Positions 1 to 8,537 of a stretch of DNA of 64,000 nucleotides are shown piece after piece. How positions within the stretch are numbered: position 1 is the first letter of the stretch; each line of letters opens with the position of its first letter. A model generated the notes under the pieces. The model worked only from the letters and a program-made list of their open reading frames with translations. It was not told the origin of the DNA and made no database searches. A program made the translations under genes and the position numbers. Origin of the DNA: Adhaeribacter aquaticus DSM 16391 (lineage in GTDB: Bacteria > Bacteroidota > Bacteroidia > Cytophagales > Hymenobacteraceae); the NCBI RefSeq assembly GCF_000473365.1, contig NZ_KI421517.1, forward strand, positions 703,363 to 767,362, written 5' to 3'.

Positions 1-2
1 TG

Positions 3-356
3 GCCTTCACCCTGATCCTTTCTACTGTAACTTTTGCCAATGGGGCAAAAGATCAGCAACGTTTTGATGCTGCTCTGGAACAGACAGCCCGAATAGAAGT
101 TCGTCACTTGCAGGAGTTGCTTCGCTTTAACGAATATGAATACATCCAGATCAAGAAGTTAACTGAAACGCAGTTAGCGGATGTGCAACAGGTACAAAAA
201 ACAATGGAAGCCGCTTCAGTAGAACTGCATGTAAAACTACACCAGATACAGGAAACTCATACTGCTCAAGTATTAGCCTTACTAAACCAGAACCAACAGA
301 AAGCTTTCGCTGCTTACTTAGCCGCTAAACAAGCTAACTTACTGGCTGCTCTTTAA
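3..356 (+). CDS. small secreted protein, 5' end cut by window
   Basis: The reading frame is open from the first bases and starts inside a hydrophobic signal-peptide-like stretch (AFTLILSTVTFANG), so the start codon lies left of the window. The mature part is about 100 residues, Gln- and Ala-rich and probably all helical. It resembles the protein at 15548-15910 across its core: FNEYEYIQIKKLTE here against LNELEYIKVKNFTF there, and both end in a Gln-rich NQQKAF/KQQQNY segment. These are probably paralogues of a small periplasmic helical protein. The function is unknown. A hairpin terminator follows 50 bases downstream. Confidence 0.75.
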   Translation, partial: AFTLILSTVTFANGAKDQQRFDAALEQTARIEVRHLQELLRFNEYEYIQIKKLTETQLADVQQVQKTMEAASVELHVKLHQIQETHTAQVLALLNQNQQKAFAAYLAAKQANLLAAL

Positions 357-407
357 CCTTTACCTAATACCATTTAACCTTTACTTTACCTACCACTTAA
401 TCCACTA

Positions 408-433
408 AGCCAGCCGCCCAGCTGGCTTTTTTT
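408..433 (+). terminator. rho-independent terminator
   Basis: A 7-bp perfect stem (AGCCAGC / GCTGGCT) with a 6-base loop is followed by a run of T. It lies 50 bases after the stop of the small secreted protein gene and probably ends its transcript. Confidence 0.8.
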
Positions 434-709
434 ATGTGAAAATTTGTAAAATTTAGTATATTGATTGTTGACTATCCTTATTTATTTTTAATCCACTCCT
501 TAATTCCTACTTATAAGTATCCTTCTTTTAAACCTTATTTGATGATGATCAGCTAGTTCCTTTGATTATTAGCTAACTATATGCCTTTAGTTTATTTTAG
601 AAATTTTAAGTAGCTAAATTTCCATACAAGATTCATAAAAACTAAATTCATATTACCTTCTTTAAATTTTACACATCAAATTTCTGTTAAACTTTTTAAT
701 TTAAAACAT
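434..709. other. AT-rich intergenic stretch
   Basis: No open frame with coding character and no RNA fold was seen between the terminator and the ArsR operator. It should hold the arsR promoter, but I could not pick convincing -33 and -7 boxes. Confidence 0.5.
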
Positions 710-729
710 TAATCGCAATTTTACGATTA
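710..729. promoter_or_regulatory. ArsR operator, copy 1
   Basis: This is a 20-base imperfect palindrome, TAATCGCAATTTTACGATTA, that ends 11 bases before the arsR start codon. The same sequence, reverse-complemented, recurs just before the next gene (1090-1109) with 18 of 20 bases identical. ATCG/CGAT half-sites around an AT core are typical of SmtB/ArsR-family operators. Autoregulation of arsR is inferred from the position. Confidence 0.75.
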
Positions 730-740
730 AGCAAAATAGC

Positions 741-1073
741 ATGGGAGTAACAAAAACACAAAACTTTAAAGAAGAGCAAAATAAAGTAGCTGTTTATGCT
801 AGAGTTATAGCGCATCCTGCTCGCGTAGCCATTCTCCAGTATTTACTAAAACAAAAAACCTGTATCTGCGGAGATCTGGTAGATGTATTGCCACTAGCTC
901 AGGCTACTGTTTCCCAACATTTAAAAGAATTAAAGGCTGTAGGATTAATAAAAGGGACTGTAGAAGGTACAAGTGTATGTTACTGCATTGATAAGCACAA
1001 ATGGGAAGAAGTAAGAGATGTATTCTTTAACCTTTTTGCTAATCCGGTGGAATGCCAGGATAAATGCTGTTAA
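741..1073 (+). CDS. arsR: ArsR/SmtB-family metalloregulator
   Basis: This 110-aa winged-helix repressor has the usual length for ArsR. It has the N-terminal [11 protein letters not shown] segment and the recognition helix [10 protein letters not shown]. Cys41 and Cys43 lie in TCICGDL, the position of the arsenic-sensing cysteines in classical ArsR. Further cysteines are Cys80, Cys82, Cys105 and the C-terminal pair Cys109-Cys110, so more than one thiol site is possible. As(III) binding should release it from the two flanking palindromes and induce the downstream genes through ACR3. The next gene starts 37 bases later with the second operator in the gap. Confidence 0.92.
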   Translation: MGVTKTQNFKEEQNKVAVYARVIAHPARVAILQYLLKQKTCICGDLVDVLPLAQATVSQHLKELKAVGLIKGTVEGTSVCYCIDKHKWEEVRDVFFNLFANPVECQDKCC

Positions 1074-1089
1074 AATTTTTTATCACTAT

Positions 1090-1109
1090 TAATCGTAAAA
1101 TTGCGATAT
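1090..1109. promoter_or_regulatory. ArsR operator, copy 2
   Basis: TAATCGTAAAATTGCGATAT is the reverse complement of operator copy 1 except for the last two bases. It ends one base before the ATG of the DUF6428 gene. A repressor bound here would cover the translation start region of the gene. This suggests either a second, near-leaderless promoter between arsR and the rest of the operon, or a roadblock to read-through from arsR. Confidence 0.72.
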
Positions 1110-1110
1110 T

Positions 1111-1680
1111 ATGAACAATCCAAACTTAATGAATTGGCAATCTTTCAAAAACGAATTATTGCAGCATCCTGAAAAACATTTACAGTTTCAGTATGGCGAA
1201 GAACAACTGGTGGATGTTTCTTATCATATTACAGAAATTAAGCAAGCTCCTATTATTTCTGTTGATTGTGGCGGCCAACTCAATAGCTGGACGGAAATAA
1301 TTGTACAGTTATGGGAGCCGGAGCAACGGGACAGCAACCGGGAAATGAAAGTGAGTAAAGCGCTATCTATTATTGCTACAGTAGAGAAAGTTTTACCGCT
1401 TAATCCGTTAGGAATTGTAAAAATAGAATTTGGCAACTCTACGTTTGCAACCCGCCAGATGTACCCAGGTGAGTTTATCTCTTCCGGTGAAAACTTTATC
1501 ATCAACCTTTCTCCGGACTCTGTGCAGTGTAAGGCGGTAGAGCGTGGCGGTAGTTGTGGCGTTAACGATAAAGGAGAAGAATGTTGTGCTCCTGTTACAG
1601 AGAAAAAGAAAGTTCAATTAATCCAATTACCAACTATTTCTGCTAACACCAGCTGTGCTCCGGGCTCAGGCTGCTGCTAA
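1111..1680 (+). CDS. DUF6428-family protein with Cys-rich tail
   Basis: The product is a 189-aa cytoplasmic protein with no signal peptide. The N-terminal part (about residues 1-140) matches what I recall of DUF6428, a family found beside ars genes in Bacteroidota. Its biochemical role is not established as far as I know. The last 45 residues are Cys-rich: a CGV segment, an ECCAP motif, and a CAPGSGCC C-terminus. Paired and vicinal cysteines suggest binding of As(III) or another soft metal, but this is inference. It sits between arsR and arsC and has its own operator copy directly before the ATG. Confidence 0.75.
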   Translation: MNNPNLMNWQSFKNELLQHPEKHLQFQYGEEQLVDVSYHITEIKQAPIISVDCGGQLNSWTEIIVQLWEPEQRDSNREMKVSKALSIIATVEKVLPLNPLGIVKIEFGNSTFATRQMYPGEFISSGENFIINLSPDSVQCKAVERGGSCGVNDKGEECCAPVTEKKKVQLIQLPTISANTSCAPGSGCC

Positions 1681-1742
1681 TTAAAAGGTTATTTACCAGC
1701 TAAACCAGCAGATACCTTTCTGATCTACTATTATTACCTATC

Positions 1743-2163
1743 ATGAAAAACATACTTGTTCTATGTACGGGCAATTCGTGCCGAAGCCAGATAGCCGAAG
1801 GGTATCTCCGTTATTTTTCTCAGGATCAGGCAAATATATATAGCGCCGGCATAGAAACACATGGTGTAAACCCAAAAGCAATTGCTACCATGGCCGAAGG
1901 CGGTTTAGATATTTCAAAAGCATACTTCCAACCACATTGATGAGTATCAGGAGGTGACCTTTGACTACATTATAACCGTTTGCGACCATGCCCGGGAAAA
2001 CTGCCCTTACTTCCCTTCCCAGGCAACCCGTTTTCATCAAAACTTTACAGATCCGGCAAAGGCGACAGGAACAGATGAAGATATTAAAGTCTTATTTAGA
2101 CAGGTGCGGGATCAAATTAAAACTTATTGCCAGGAGTTTACAACTACTTACATCCTGAATTAG
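1743..2163 (+). pseudogene. arsC: arsenate reductase (LMW-PTP type), frameshifted
   Basis: The first frame encodes the phosphatase P-loop CTGNSCRSQ (Cys8) and stops at 1938-1940 after 65 codons. The sequence continues one frame over, from about 1921, as [32 protein letters not shown]. That segment carries the second and third redox cysteines (CDHARENC) expected of thioredoxin-coupled ArsC of the S. aureus pI258 type. One extra base within about 1914-1920 (TCAAAAG) explains everything. Removing it gives an intact protein of about 139 aa, the normal size. Either the gene is broken, the read has an indel error, or the ribosome shifts here. I see no classic slippery site or stimulator, so a mutation or error is more likely. 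Confidence 0.88.
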
Positions 2164-2196
2164 AACGCGTCTGGCAAATAAACCTTGAAAATTTTT

Positions 2197-2976
2197 ATGA
2201 GAATAGCCCTTTTTAGTGATATACACGCCAACCTACCGGCCTTAGAAGCTGTTTTTGCCGACATGGACAAACAAAACCTAGATGCTGTTTACTGTTTAGG
2301 TGATTTAGTTGGTTATGCTACTTGGCCCAACGAAGTAGTAGCAGCCATCCGGCAAAGGAAAATTCCCACTATTGCCGGAAATTACGATGAAGGCGTAGGC
2401 CTGGCTAGTCCTAATTGTGGTTGCGCCTATAAAACCGACACCGATAAAAGTTTAGGCCAGCAATCTATAGACTATACCAATAGCATTGTTACGGAAGAAA
2501 CGCGCCAATATTTAAGAATGCTGCCGCGCCATCTGCGCTTAACATTTATGGATGAGTCAAAGGCTGAGAATAAACTGGATGTGCTGCTGGTTCACGGCAG
2601 TCCCCGCAAAATAAATGAGTACCTTTTTGAGGATAGGCCGGAAAAAAGCTTTCTGCACATGTTTGAAGAGGCTCAGGCCGATATTATGTTCTTTGGTCAT
2701 ACGCACAAGCCATACCACCGGGTGTTACCCTATGACAAAGAAAAACAAACCCGGTACCGCCATGCCATAAATATTGGTTCGGTTGGTAAGCCCAAAGACG
2801 GTGACTCTCGCAGCTGCTACGTAATTCTGGAGCTTACTCCTGCAAGTACTTTAACTAATCCAGATAGCATTAAAGTCGAATTTATTCGGGTGGCTTATGA
2901 TGTAGAGAAAGCGGCGCAAGCCATAGAAGCCAGCCCATTACCCAATGAGTTCGCCGGTATGTTACGGACAGCTTAA
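2197..2976 (+). CDS. metallophosphoesterase in ars operon
   Basis: This is a calcineurin-like phosphoesterase of the YfcE/MJ0936 type, about 259 aa. The metal-site motifs are in order: FSDIHAN at the N-terminus, GDLVGY, GNYDEG, VHGSP and GHTHKP. I chose the ATG at 2197. An in-frame TTG at 2185 would add four residues but is less likely. It lies 33 bases after arsC and 27 bases before the ACR3 gene, so it is transcribed with the arsenic genes. The substrate is not known. Related enzymes cleave phosphodiesters or phosphomonoesters. The position suggests a role in arsenate or phosphate-ester turnover, which is inference only. Confidence 0.88.
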   Translation: MRIALFSDIHANLPALEAVFADMDKQNLDAVYCLGDLVGYATWPNEVVAAIRQRKIPTIAGNYDEGVGLASPNCGCAYKTDTDKSLGQQSIDYTNSIVTEETRQYLRMLPRHLRLTFMDESKAENKLDVLLVHGSPRKINEYLFEDRPEKSFLHMFEEAQADIMFFGHTHKPYHRVLPYDKEKQTRYRHAINIGSVGKPKDGDSRSCYVILELTPASTLTNPDSIKVEFIRVAYDVEKAAQAIEASPLPNEFAGMLRTA

Positions 2977-3003
2977 TTTTTAAAAGTAAGAATAATAAAT
3001 AAT

Positions 3004-4083
3004 ATGAGTCAGTGTAATATAGATAAACGAAAGCGCCTTTCGCGCTTAGACCAATTTTTAACCTTATGGATATTCCTGGCCATGGCCGTTGGGGTACTTA
3101 TCGGATATGTTTATCCGGAAAGCGAGCAACTTATAAATTCTTTTCAGGCAGGTGGCGTAAATGTGCCTATTGCTATCGGACTGATTTTAATGATGTACCC
3201 ACCTTTGGCAAAAGTAAAATATGCCCAACTAGGACGGGTATTCGAAAACATTAAAATCATTACTTTATCACTGGTGTTAAACTGGATTATTGGCCCCGTG
3301 CTTATGTTCTTTTTGGCCATTATATTTCTACGGGATTACCCGGAGTATATGGTTGGCATTATTTTAATTGGCCTGGCCCGGTGTATTGCCATGGTGTTGG
3401 TGTGGAATGAACTGGCCGAAGGCGACCGGGAATATGCGGCGGGATTGGTAGCCTTTAATAGTATTTTTCAGGTTTTATTTTACAGTGTTTTTGCTTTTGT
3501 ATTTATAACCGTTTTGCCAATCTGGTTTGGCCTGGAAGGCCAAATAGTAGATATAAGCATGGGTGCTATTGCTGAGAGTGTAAGTATATACCTGGGAATT
3601 CCTTTTTTATTCGGATTCTTATCTAGCTTTATCCTTCGTAGTTTAAAAGGTGACGAATGGTATAATCAGGTATTTATACCGGCTATAAGCCCAATTACTT
3701 TAGTCGCCCTGCTATTTACCATTGTGGTCATGTTTAGTTTGAAAGGGAATTTGATTGTGCGCATTCCATTAGATGTTGTACGAATTGCCATTCCACTAGG
3801 CATCTATTTTGCTATTATGTTTGTTGTAAGCATCTATATGGGAAAAGCACTAGGCGCGAACTATGCGCAGAATGCCTCCGTAGCCTTTACGGCAACCGGA
3901 AATAATTTTGAATTAGCAATTGCAGTAGCTATTGGGGTTTTTGGATTGAATTCAGGACAAGCTTTTGCCGGAGTAGTAGGACCATTGATTGAGGTTCCGG
4001 CTTTAATAGGTTTGGTTAATCTGGCTTATTGGTTTCGGAAAAAGTATTATGGTAAAACTCCCGTACTGGAAACGACTATTTGA
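3004..4083 (+). CDS. arsB: ACR3-family arsenite efflux permease
   Basis: This 359-aa polytopic membrane protein has about ten hydrophobic segments. It matches the ACR3 branch of arsenite exporters, which differs from E. coli ArsB. The conserved [12 protein letters not shown] segment with Cys127 is the essential cysteine motif of ACR3 proteins, and the late [14 protein letters not shown] helix carries the conserved Glu. It extrudes As(III) across the inner membrane using the proton motive force. It is the last gene of the operon and is followed by a strong terminator at 4161-4195. Many genomes call this gene acr3. Confidence 0.95.
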   Translation: MSQCNIDKRKRLSRLDQFLTLWIFLAMAVGVLIGYVYPESEQLINSFQAGGVNVPIAIGLILMMYPPLAKVKYAQLGRVFENIKIITLSLVLNWIIGPVLMFFLAIIFLRDYPEYMVGIILIGLARCIAMVLVWNELAEGDREYAAGLVAFNSIFQVLFYSVFAFVFITVLPIWFGLEGQIVDISMGAIAESVSIYLGIPFLFGFLSSFILRSLKGDEWYNQVFIPAISPITLVALLFTIVVMFSLKGNLIVRIPLDVVRIAIPLGIYFAIMFVVSIYMGKALGANYAQNASVAFTATGNNFELAIAVAIGVFGLNSGQAFAGVVGPLIEVPALIGLVNLAYWFRKKYYGKTPVLETTI

Positions 4084-4160
4084 TTTTACAACTACCCGCG
4101 AGTTAATTCTATCTACGTTAGGTAAAAAACACAGCCCTAAATTTTATGTCTCTTTATAAT

Positions 4161-4195
4161 AAAAATAGCCTGCCCGTAATGGCAGGCTATTTTTA
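4161..4195 (+). terminator. terminator of the arsenic operon
   Basis: A 14-bp stem (arms starting AAAAATAGCCTGCC) with a 6-base loop ends in a T-rich run. It lies 78 bases after the ACR3 stop codon. Confidence 0.85.
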
Positions 4196-4237
4196 TTATA
4201 ATTATTTTGGTTAAGCTTATTAGTAGCGCAAGACGTT

Positions 4238-4292
4238 AATATTTGTTATCAATACAATTATTCAAAAGTAAAATGTATTGATAACAAATATT
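4238..4292. repeat. 19-bp perfect inverted repeat
   Basis: The arms at 4238-4256 and 4274-4292 are exact reverse complements (AATATTTGTTATCAATACA) around a 17-base loop. A T-rich run follows on the plus strand, so it may be a second terminator after the ars operon or serve the convergent GAF gene ending at 4326. It is almost GC-free, which is unusual for a terminator. A remnant of a mobile palindrome is the alternative. Confidence 0.6.
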
Positions 4293-4325
4293 TTTATTTC
4301 AATACCTTAATAAATTAATCCTTGG

Positions 4326-4835
4326 TTAATTCTTATCTTTTTCAATCTCTTCCATTACCACAGCGGCCAAACTTTCCAACATTTTCTGGTCAGAAGCGGA
4401 GAATTCCCTGGGCTTCTTATCTACAATACAAACAGCACCTACATTAAATCCATCAGATGTTTTTAAAGGAGCTGCTGCATAAAACTGCAATCCAAAGTCT
4501 CCTGTTACTAATGGGTTTGCCAGCAAACAAGGATCTTGCTTAGCATCCTCAAAAACAGTAACATCATCGTTGAGTATTGCCAGGGAGCAAAGGCTGGTGC
4601 CTCTGGGTACTTCCGTTACCCCGTTCATGCCAACATCTGCCTTTGTTCTAACAAAATCTCTATCAACTAAATTAACCAAGGCAATAGGTACATTAAACAA
4701 CCGTGAGGCAATAGCAGCTATGTGTTTAAATGGCCCTTGCTCATCATAAGAACCTAATATATCCAGGCTATGTAACTTCACTAACCGTTCTTCTTCATTA
4801 GATGGTATTATAGGTCTACCAAAGGTATTCTGCAT
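4326..4835 (-). CDS. stand-alone GAF domain protein
   Basis: This 169-aa soluble protein consists almost wholly of one GAF domain (about residues 25-165). It has the typical patterns FKHIAAIASRLFNVPIALVNLVD near the start, SLCSLAI in the middle and FYAAAPL...GFNVGAVCIVD near the end. GAF proteins of this kind often sit at the N-terminus of kinases or cyclases; here no output domain is attached. The ligand is unknown. No partner gene is adjacent, and the gene converges with the ars operon. Confidence 0.85.
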   Translation of the reverse strand: MQNTFGRPIIPSNEEERLVKLHSLDILGSYDEQGPFKHIAAIASRLFNVPIALVNLVDRDFVRTKADVGMNGVTEVPRGTSLCSLAILNDDVTVFEDAKQDPCLLANPLVTGDFGLQFYAAAPLKTSDGFNVGAVCIVDKKPREFSASDQKMLESLAAVVMEEIEKDKN

Positions 4836-5450
4836 ATTTTATTTATAATTTAATCATATACTGATATAATTCAGTAGTTGCTTTGCAAAACAAAGATAGG
4901 ACATTAAATATTTTTGATACTATTCGGCAAATGTACTTCCTCTATAATATAAATTTAGAATGCTAGCTAGACTAACTAAATCATAAGTTTTCAGATTATT
5001 ATAAAAATATATTAGGTAAAAAATCTATTTAACTTTTTCGTGATGGGCTTAATACCGAAACTCAGAAGTGAAATATTTTTATTGCAATTCCCCATTATTT
5101 TTTGTTTACCTATAGGCGGTGTTGCTTGATAGCTGTAGACAACCAAATAATTCCATTGAGGTCAACTACCAACATGTACGGGCATAAAAATGAGGTCAGG
5201 GAGAATTAGTTTAGAAAGAAGGGTGTAGTCTGAAACTAGACTCAGTAAATAATTTTCTTTAAATAGGTTCTAAAATAGGTTGTTGGGCAAACGAGGAATT
5301 ATACGCGGCCATAAGAATTAATAAACAGGAGCGGTAGAAAAGCAGAAGAGCTAACGGAACCTTTTCACTTTAGCAGCTTTAACGCTTTCGCTGACTGCTG
5401 GTGAATTTGTTCTGTTAGCTCCTTTAGTAGCTTTATTTGTAGTGCTTTCC
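4836..5450. other. 615-base gap, mostly without recognisable genes
   Basis: The first 450 bases are AT-rich and hold nothing I can support. The last 100 bases are richer in GC and contain a Lys/Ala/Thr-rich out-of-frame ORF on the minus strand (5351-5467) that overlaps the end of the sugar transferase gene. It is treated as an observation, not a gene. Confidence 0.4.
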
Positions 5451-6845
5451 TTAGTAGGCGTTCTCACTGCCCCGGATCGCCTGCCACACCGTCAAAAACA
5501 CAATCTTGATGTCGAGCAGCAACGACCAGTTCTCCAGATACCAGATATCTGCCTCTACCCGCTTGGCCATACTTTCTGTTTCTTTTGTTTCGCCCCGGTA
5601 GCCGTTTACCTGCGCCCAACCCGTTATACCGGGTGTAAGGAAGTGACGCACCATGTAGTTCTCTATTTCCCCGGAATAATCTTCTGTATGCTTAAGCATG
5701 TGCGGACGAGGTCCCACTACTGACATATCTCCCAGTAACACGTTGATAAACTGCGGCAGCTCATCAATGCTGCTCTTGCGCAGAAAGGCCCCTACTTTCG
5801 TTACCCGCATATCCCCTTTCGTAGCCTGCTTGTTATCGGAATCTGCATTAACAGCCATACTCCTGAACTTAAAGCAATAGAAGGGCTGGTTGTTTTTACC
5901 GGATCGCAACTGCTTGAAGAAAACCGGTCCTTTGGAATCCAGCTTGATGATCAACCCCACCAGCGGAATAACCCAGCTCAGCACAAACACTAAAATCAGC
6001 AGGGAAAAAGAAATATCAAAAATTCGCTTCAGCAGCTCGTTTGCCTTGTTCTCCAGCGGCTCTACCCGCGGGGAAAGAACCGGCAGACGATAATCCGCAC
6101 TGGAAAGAATATTCTGTGCCAGCAACTCGTTCATGTCCGGCAGCATCCTAAACCGCACCATGTGCTTATCGGCCAGCTGCATGAGCGACTTAATGGTCTT
6201 CAGATCTTTATTAGGCAACGCGCAGTACATTTCCCGGATACCGGCAGCACTTACATATGCCATACATTCTTCTACTTTGCCCAGGATGCTGTAGCCGTCC
6301 TTGGCCGGAGCTGCATTATTATCAAAGAAACCTTCTACCTTATATCCCAGCTGTGGATTAGAAGAAATATAGTCAGCCATTTTCATGCCTACCGGACCAG
6401 CTCCCACAATAACTACTTTGGTAAAGTCCATCCAGAAGCGGCGCTTGGAGCGGCGGATCACCAGGAAGTTGAACTTCCAGAACATAATCAAAAAAGACAG
6501 CAGGGCAACTGAATGCAAAGTAAATTCAAACGGAAAGCTGAAACGCGGAAAAAGCATTCCTAAGCCAAAAGCCGCACAGAAATACAGCAACAATACGTAC
6601 AGCGTATCCAGCATAGTAGGACCCGCATCCCGGTAGATGACATTGTTGTATTGACCAACTATTTTGCTGCAGTAGGCCCAAAACAGGTTTAAAAGCAAAA
6701 AGTTCACCTTGTAGTACTCCGGCAAATCGCCTGAAGCCGGATACAGATCATTAACCAGTAAAGCGATAAAAAGGCAAAAGTTTAAGAGAAAATAATCCGT
6801 CAAGACATTGATCCACTTAAACAACGTTCTGTATTTGTTTGCCAT
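5451..6845 (-). CDS. undecaprenyl-phosphate sugar phosphotransferase
   Basis: This 464-aa protein has the architecture of WcaJ/CpsE-type initiating transferases. Four to five membrane helices lie in the first 120 residues. A CoA-binding-like Rossmann segment contains [17 protein letters not shown]. From about residue 270 there is a bacterial sugar transferase domain with [28 protein letters not shown] and a C-terminus ending [11 protein letters not shown]. It transfers a sugar-1-phosphate, probably glucose or galactose, from a UDP-sugar to undecaprenyl phosphate and so starts an exopolysaccharide repeat unit at the inner membrane. No other polysaccharide genes adjoin it here, so it acts as a solitary initiator. 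Confidence 0.93.
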   Translation of the reverse strand: MANKYRTLFKWINVLTDYFLLNFCLFIALLVNDLYPASGDLPEYYKVNFLLLNLFWAYCSKIVGQYNNVIYRDAGPTMLDTLYVLLLYFCAAFGLGMLFPRFSFPFEFTLHSVALLSFLIMFWKFNFLVIRRSKRRFWMDFTKVVIVGAGPVGMKMADYISSNPQLGYKVEGFFDNNAAPAKDGYSILGKVEECMAYVSAAGIREMYCALPNKDLKTIKSLMQLADKHMVRFRMLPDMNELLAQNILSSADYRLPVLSPRVEPLENKANELLKRIFDISFSLLILVFVLSWVIPLVGLIIKLDSKGPVFFKQLRSGKNNQPFYCFKFRSMAVNADSDNKQATKGDMRVTKVGAFLRKSSIDELPQFINVLLGDMSVVGPRPHMLKHTEDYSGEIENYMVRHFLTPGITGWAQVNGYRGETKETESMAKRVEADIWYLENWSLLLDIKIVFLTVWQAIRGSENAY

Positions 6846-7448
6846 ACCCTTATTGAAAATATAAACTCACTCCTTATTACCTGATCTATTTGTACACTAA
6901 GTTAATGCTTTATAAGCAGATACCAAACTTTTGTTGCAAAAATTAACAAATCCTTGATATTATCATATAATATATTTAACAAACCACCACTACCATTGAA
7001 TTTATTATAATGCTAATGCAAAAAAAATTCACATACTTAATAGTCTTTTTACTTCTTGAACTTATTGTAAAAAAGACAGAAACATTTAACTTGCTTTAGT
7101 CAAACATTAATCTGTAATTTTTGTTCCAGATAGTTTAAATAAAGTGTTATTTTTCTGTAAGCTTTTACACTTCTAACTTTTGGGGTGTAGTAGCTGCCAA
7201 TAATTAAATAAATTTTTAGCCCCGTCCCTTGTCTATTTTAAGAACTATTAAATGTTCTTCTAAAAAATTCCAGCATTTTCCAAATAAAAATTATAAAGAT
7301 ATTTATGATATCTGCAATTATGGTTCTACGAAACTCTAAATATTAGGTTAAACAAAAAGATATAATTATTTCAACTTATTATTAGAATCGCCATAGAATA
7401 TCAGCTAATCAAAAATTTAGGAATTTAGCTAAAACCCAATTTCAATGA
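6846..7448. other. 600-base AT-rich gap
   Basis: Very AT-rich sequence separates two minus-strand genes. It should contain the promoter of the sugar transferase gene. I see no ORF, RNA gene or clear repeat. Confidence 0.5.
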
Positions 7449-8471
7449 TTAAAAAGCAACTGCTAAATTAAATTGTATCCACTTGTGGTGGCGGGCACCA
7501 ATAAATTCAGGAGTGCTCCAAATTATTGATGAACCAAAGCCAAAACCTTTATAAGCACAAACCAAACCAGCTGTTTTATGCCAGATGCCCCTTTTTATCT
7601 GATCTGCCCGTAAAACAGCGGGGCTGGTTTTATTTAATAACCCACCCTGAAGGGTAGCATTGTAACCTACAACCCGGGCCTCCAAACTACCTTGTGCATA
7701 AAATTGAAATCTTTGAAGATTTACCCTATTCTCTTTTGACGATACACCTAAATTTTGGAAATAGGAGTTTAGTTTTCCGACCCGGGCCAAAATAGTGCCC
7801 GCGGCATTGGTATTTAGCGTTCCTAAAGCAACTTTTCCACCTCCTATTAATTCAAAAGTATTACCAAAGGAAAGTAGTTGTTTTTGCAGTTCAACCCGAT
7901 AACCCAGCACCAAATCTGTCCGAACCTGATAATCCCAACCCAATGGCTTAGGGTTATTTGTCCATTCATGTACCTTTGTCTGGAAACCCTTAGCCCCGGC
8001 TTCCGGACCTATAATCCCAATATCTACCCCACTAGAAATTCGCCAGTTCTTTAGCGGGTTATTTAAAACCAGGTAATGCGATGTATAAATATAAGCGGCA
8101 TAGGGACGATCGTTATATCGCAAATTAGGATCTGTAATTTTTAGCGGGGTAAATCCATCATATACCACCGCTACTCCATAATACCGTTTAGCCGGGTTGC
8201 GGCTCTTAATGGTTAGTTTAGTTAAAGGAGATTTCTGTAGTTCAGGCCAAACCATGTTCAAGGTAATGCCCTGCGTGAAATAATAATCAGTTCGAAAGGT
8301 AGCATCGTTGGAGAAAGTACTAATCAAAATCTTATCCGTACAAGTCGCCATGCTATCGGGAGGTATGGCGGCTAAAAGCTGAGGGCAGGATAAAATTAAA
8401 AGTATACCGGCAATGCTTTTATATCCATTGAGAACTTTTATAAAATTAAAATCTATCTTGGCCACCACCAA
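7449..8471 (-). CDS. LpxR-like lipid A 3'-O-deacylase (DUF2219)
   Basis: This outer-membrane beta-barrel of about 340 aa has a hydrophobic export segment near residues 20-35. LpxR-family marks follow: SNDATFRTDYYFTQGITL near the start of the barrel (the Asn-Asp pair), then NDRPYAAYIYTSHYLVL, GIIGPEAGAKGFQTKVHEW (His-x-Trp) and GWDYQV. Salmonella LpxR removes the 3'-acyloxyacyl group of lipid A in a Ca-dependent reaction using such Asn, Asp and His residues. The start codon is uncertain: the frame opens with TTG followed by two GTG codons and no nearby ATG. The gene is divergent from the DUF4112 gene across a 66-base gap. Confidence 0.85.
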   Translation of the reverse strand: MVVAKIDFNFIKVLNGYKSIAGILLILSCPQLLAAIPPDSMATCTDKILISTFSNDATFRTDYYFTQGITLNMVWPELQKSPLTKLTIKSRNPAKRYYGVAVVYDGFTPLKITDPNLRYNDRPYAAYIYTSHYLVLNNPLKNWRISSGVDIGIIGPEAGAKGFQTKVHEWTNNPKPLGWDYQVRTDLVLGYRVELQKQLLSFGNTFELIGGGKVALGTLNTNAAGTILARVGKLNSYFQNLGVSSKENRVNLQRFQFYAQGSLEARVVGYNATLQGGLLNKTSPAVLRADQIKRGIWHKTAGLVCAYKGFGFGSSIIWSTPEFIGARHHKWIQFNLAVAF

Positions 8472-8537
8472 TTAGTAACAATTCAATATCACTTTAGTTT
8501 TTGCTACGTAAAGCTAAAAAACTTCTAAATATTTCTA

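Noticed and set aside
1224-1617. Two minus-strand frames within the DUF6428 gene
   Set aside because: They lie opposite a gene with clear operon context, have no motif and look like shadows.
1914-1940. Programmed ribosomal frameshift in arsC
   Set aside because: There is no known slippery heptamer, the stop is 18 bases after the site, and no stimulatory structure was seen. A mutation or sequencing error is simpler.
2185-2196. TTG start for the metallophosphoesterase
   Set aside because: The ATG twelve bases later gives the normal family N-terminus MRIALFSDIHAN.
5080-5240. Possible transposase remnant on the minus strand (segment reading SKLILPDLIFMP)
   Set aside because: It resembles the start of some Bacteroidota transposases only over about ten residues, then meets a stop. 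There are no terminal repeats.
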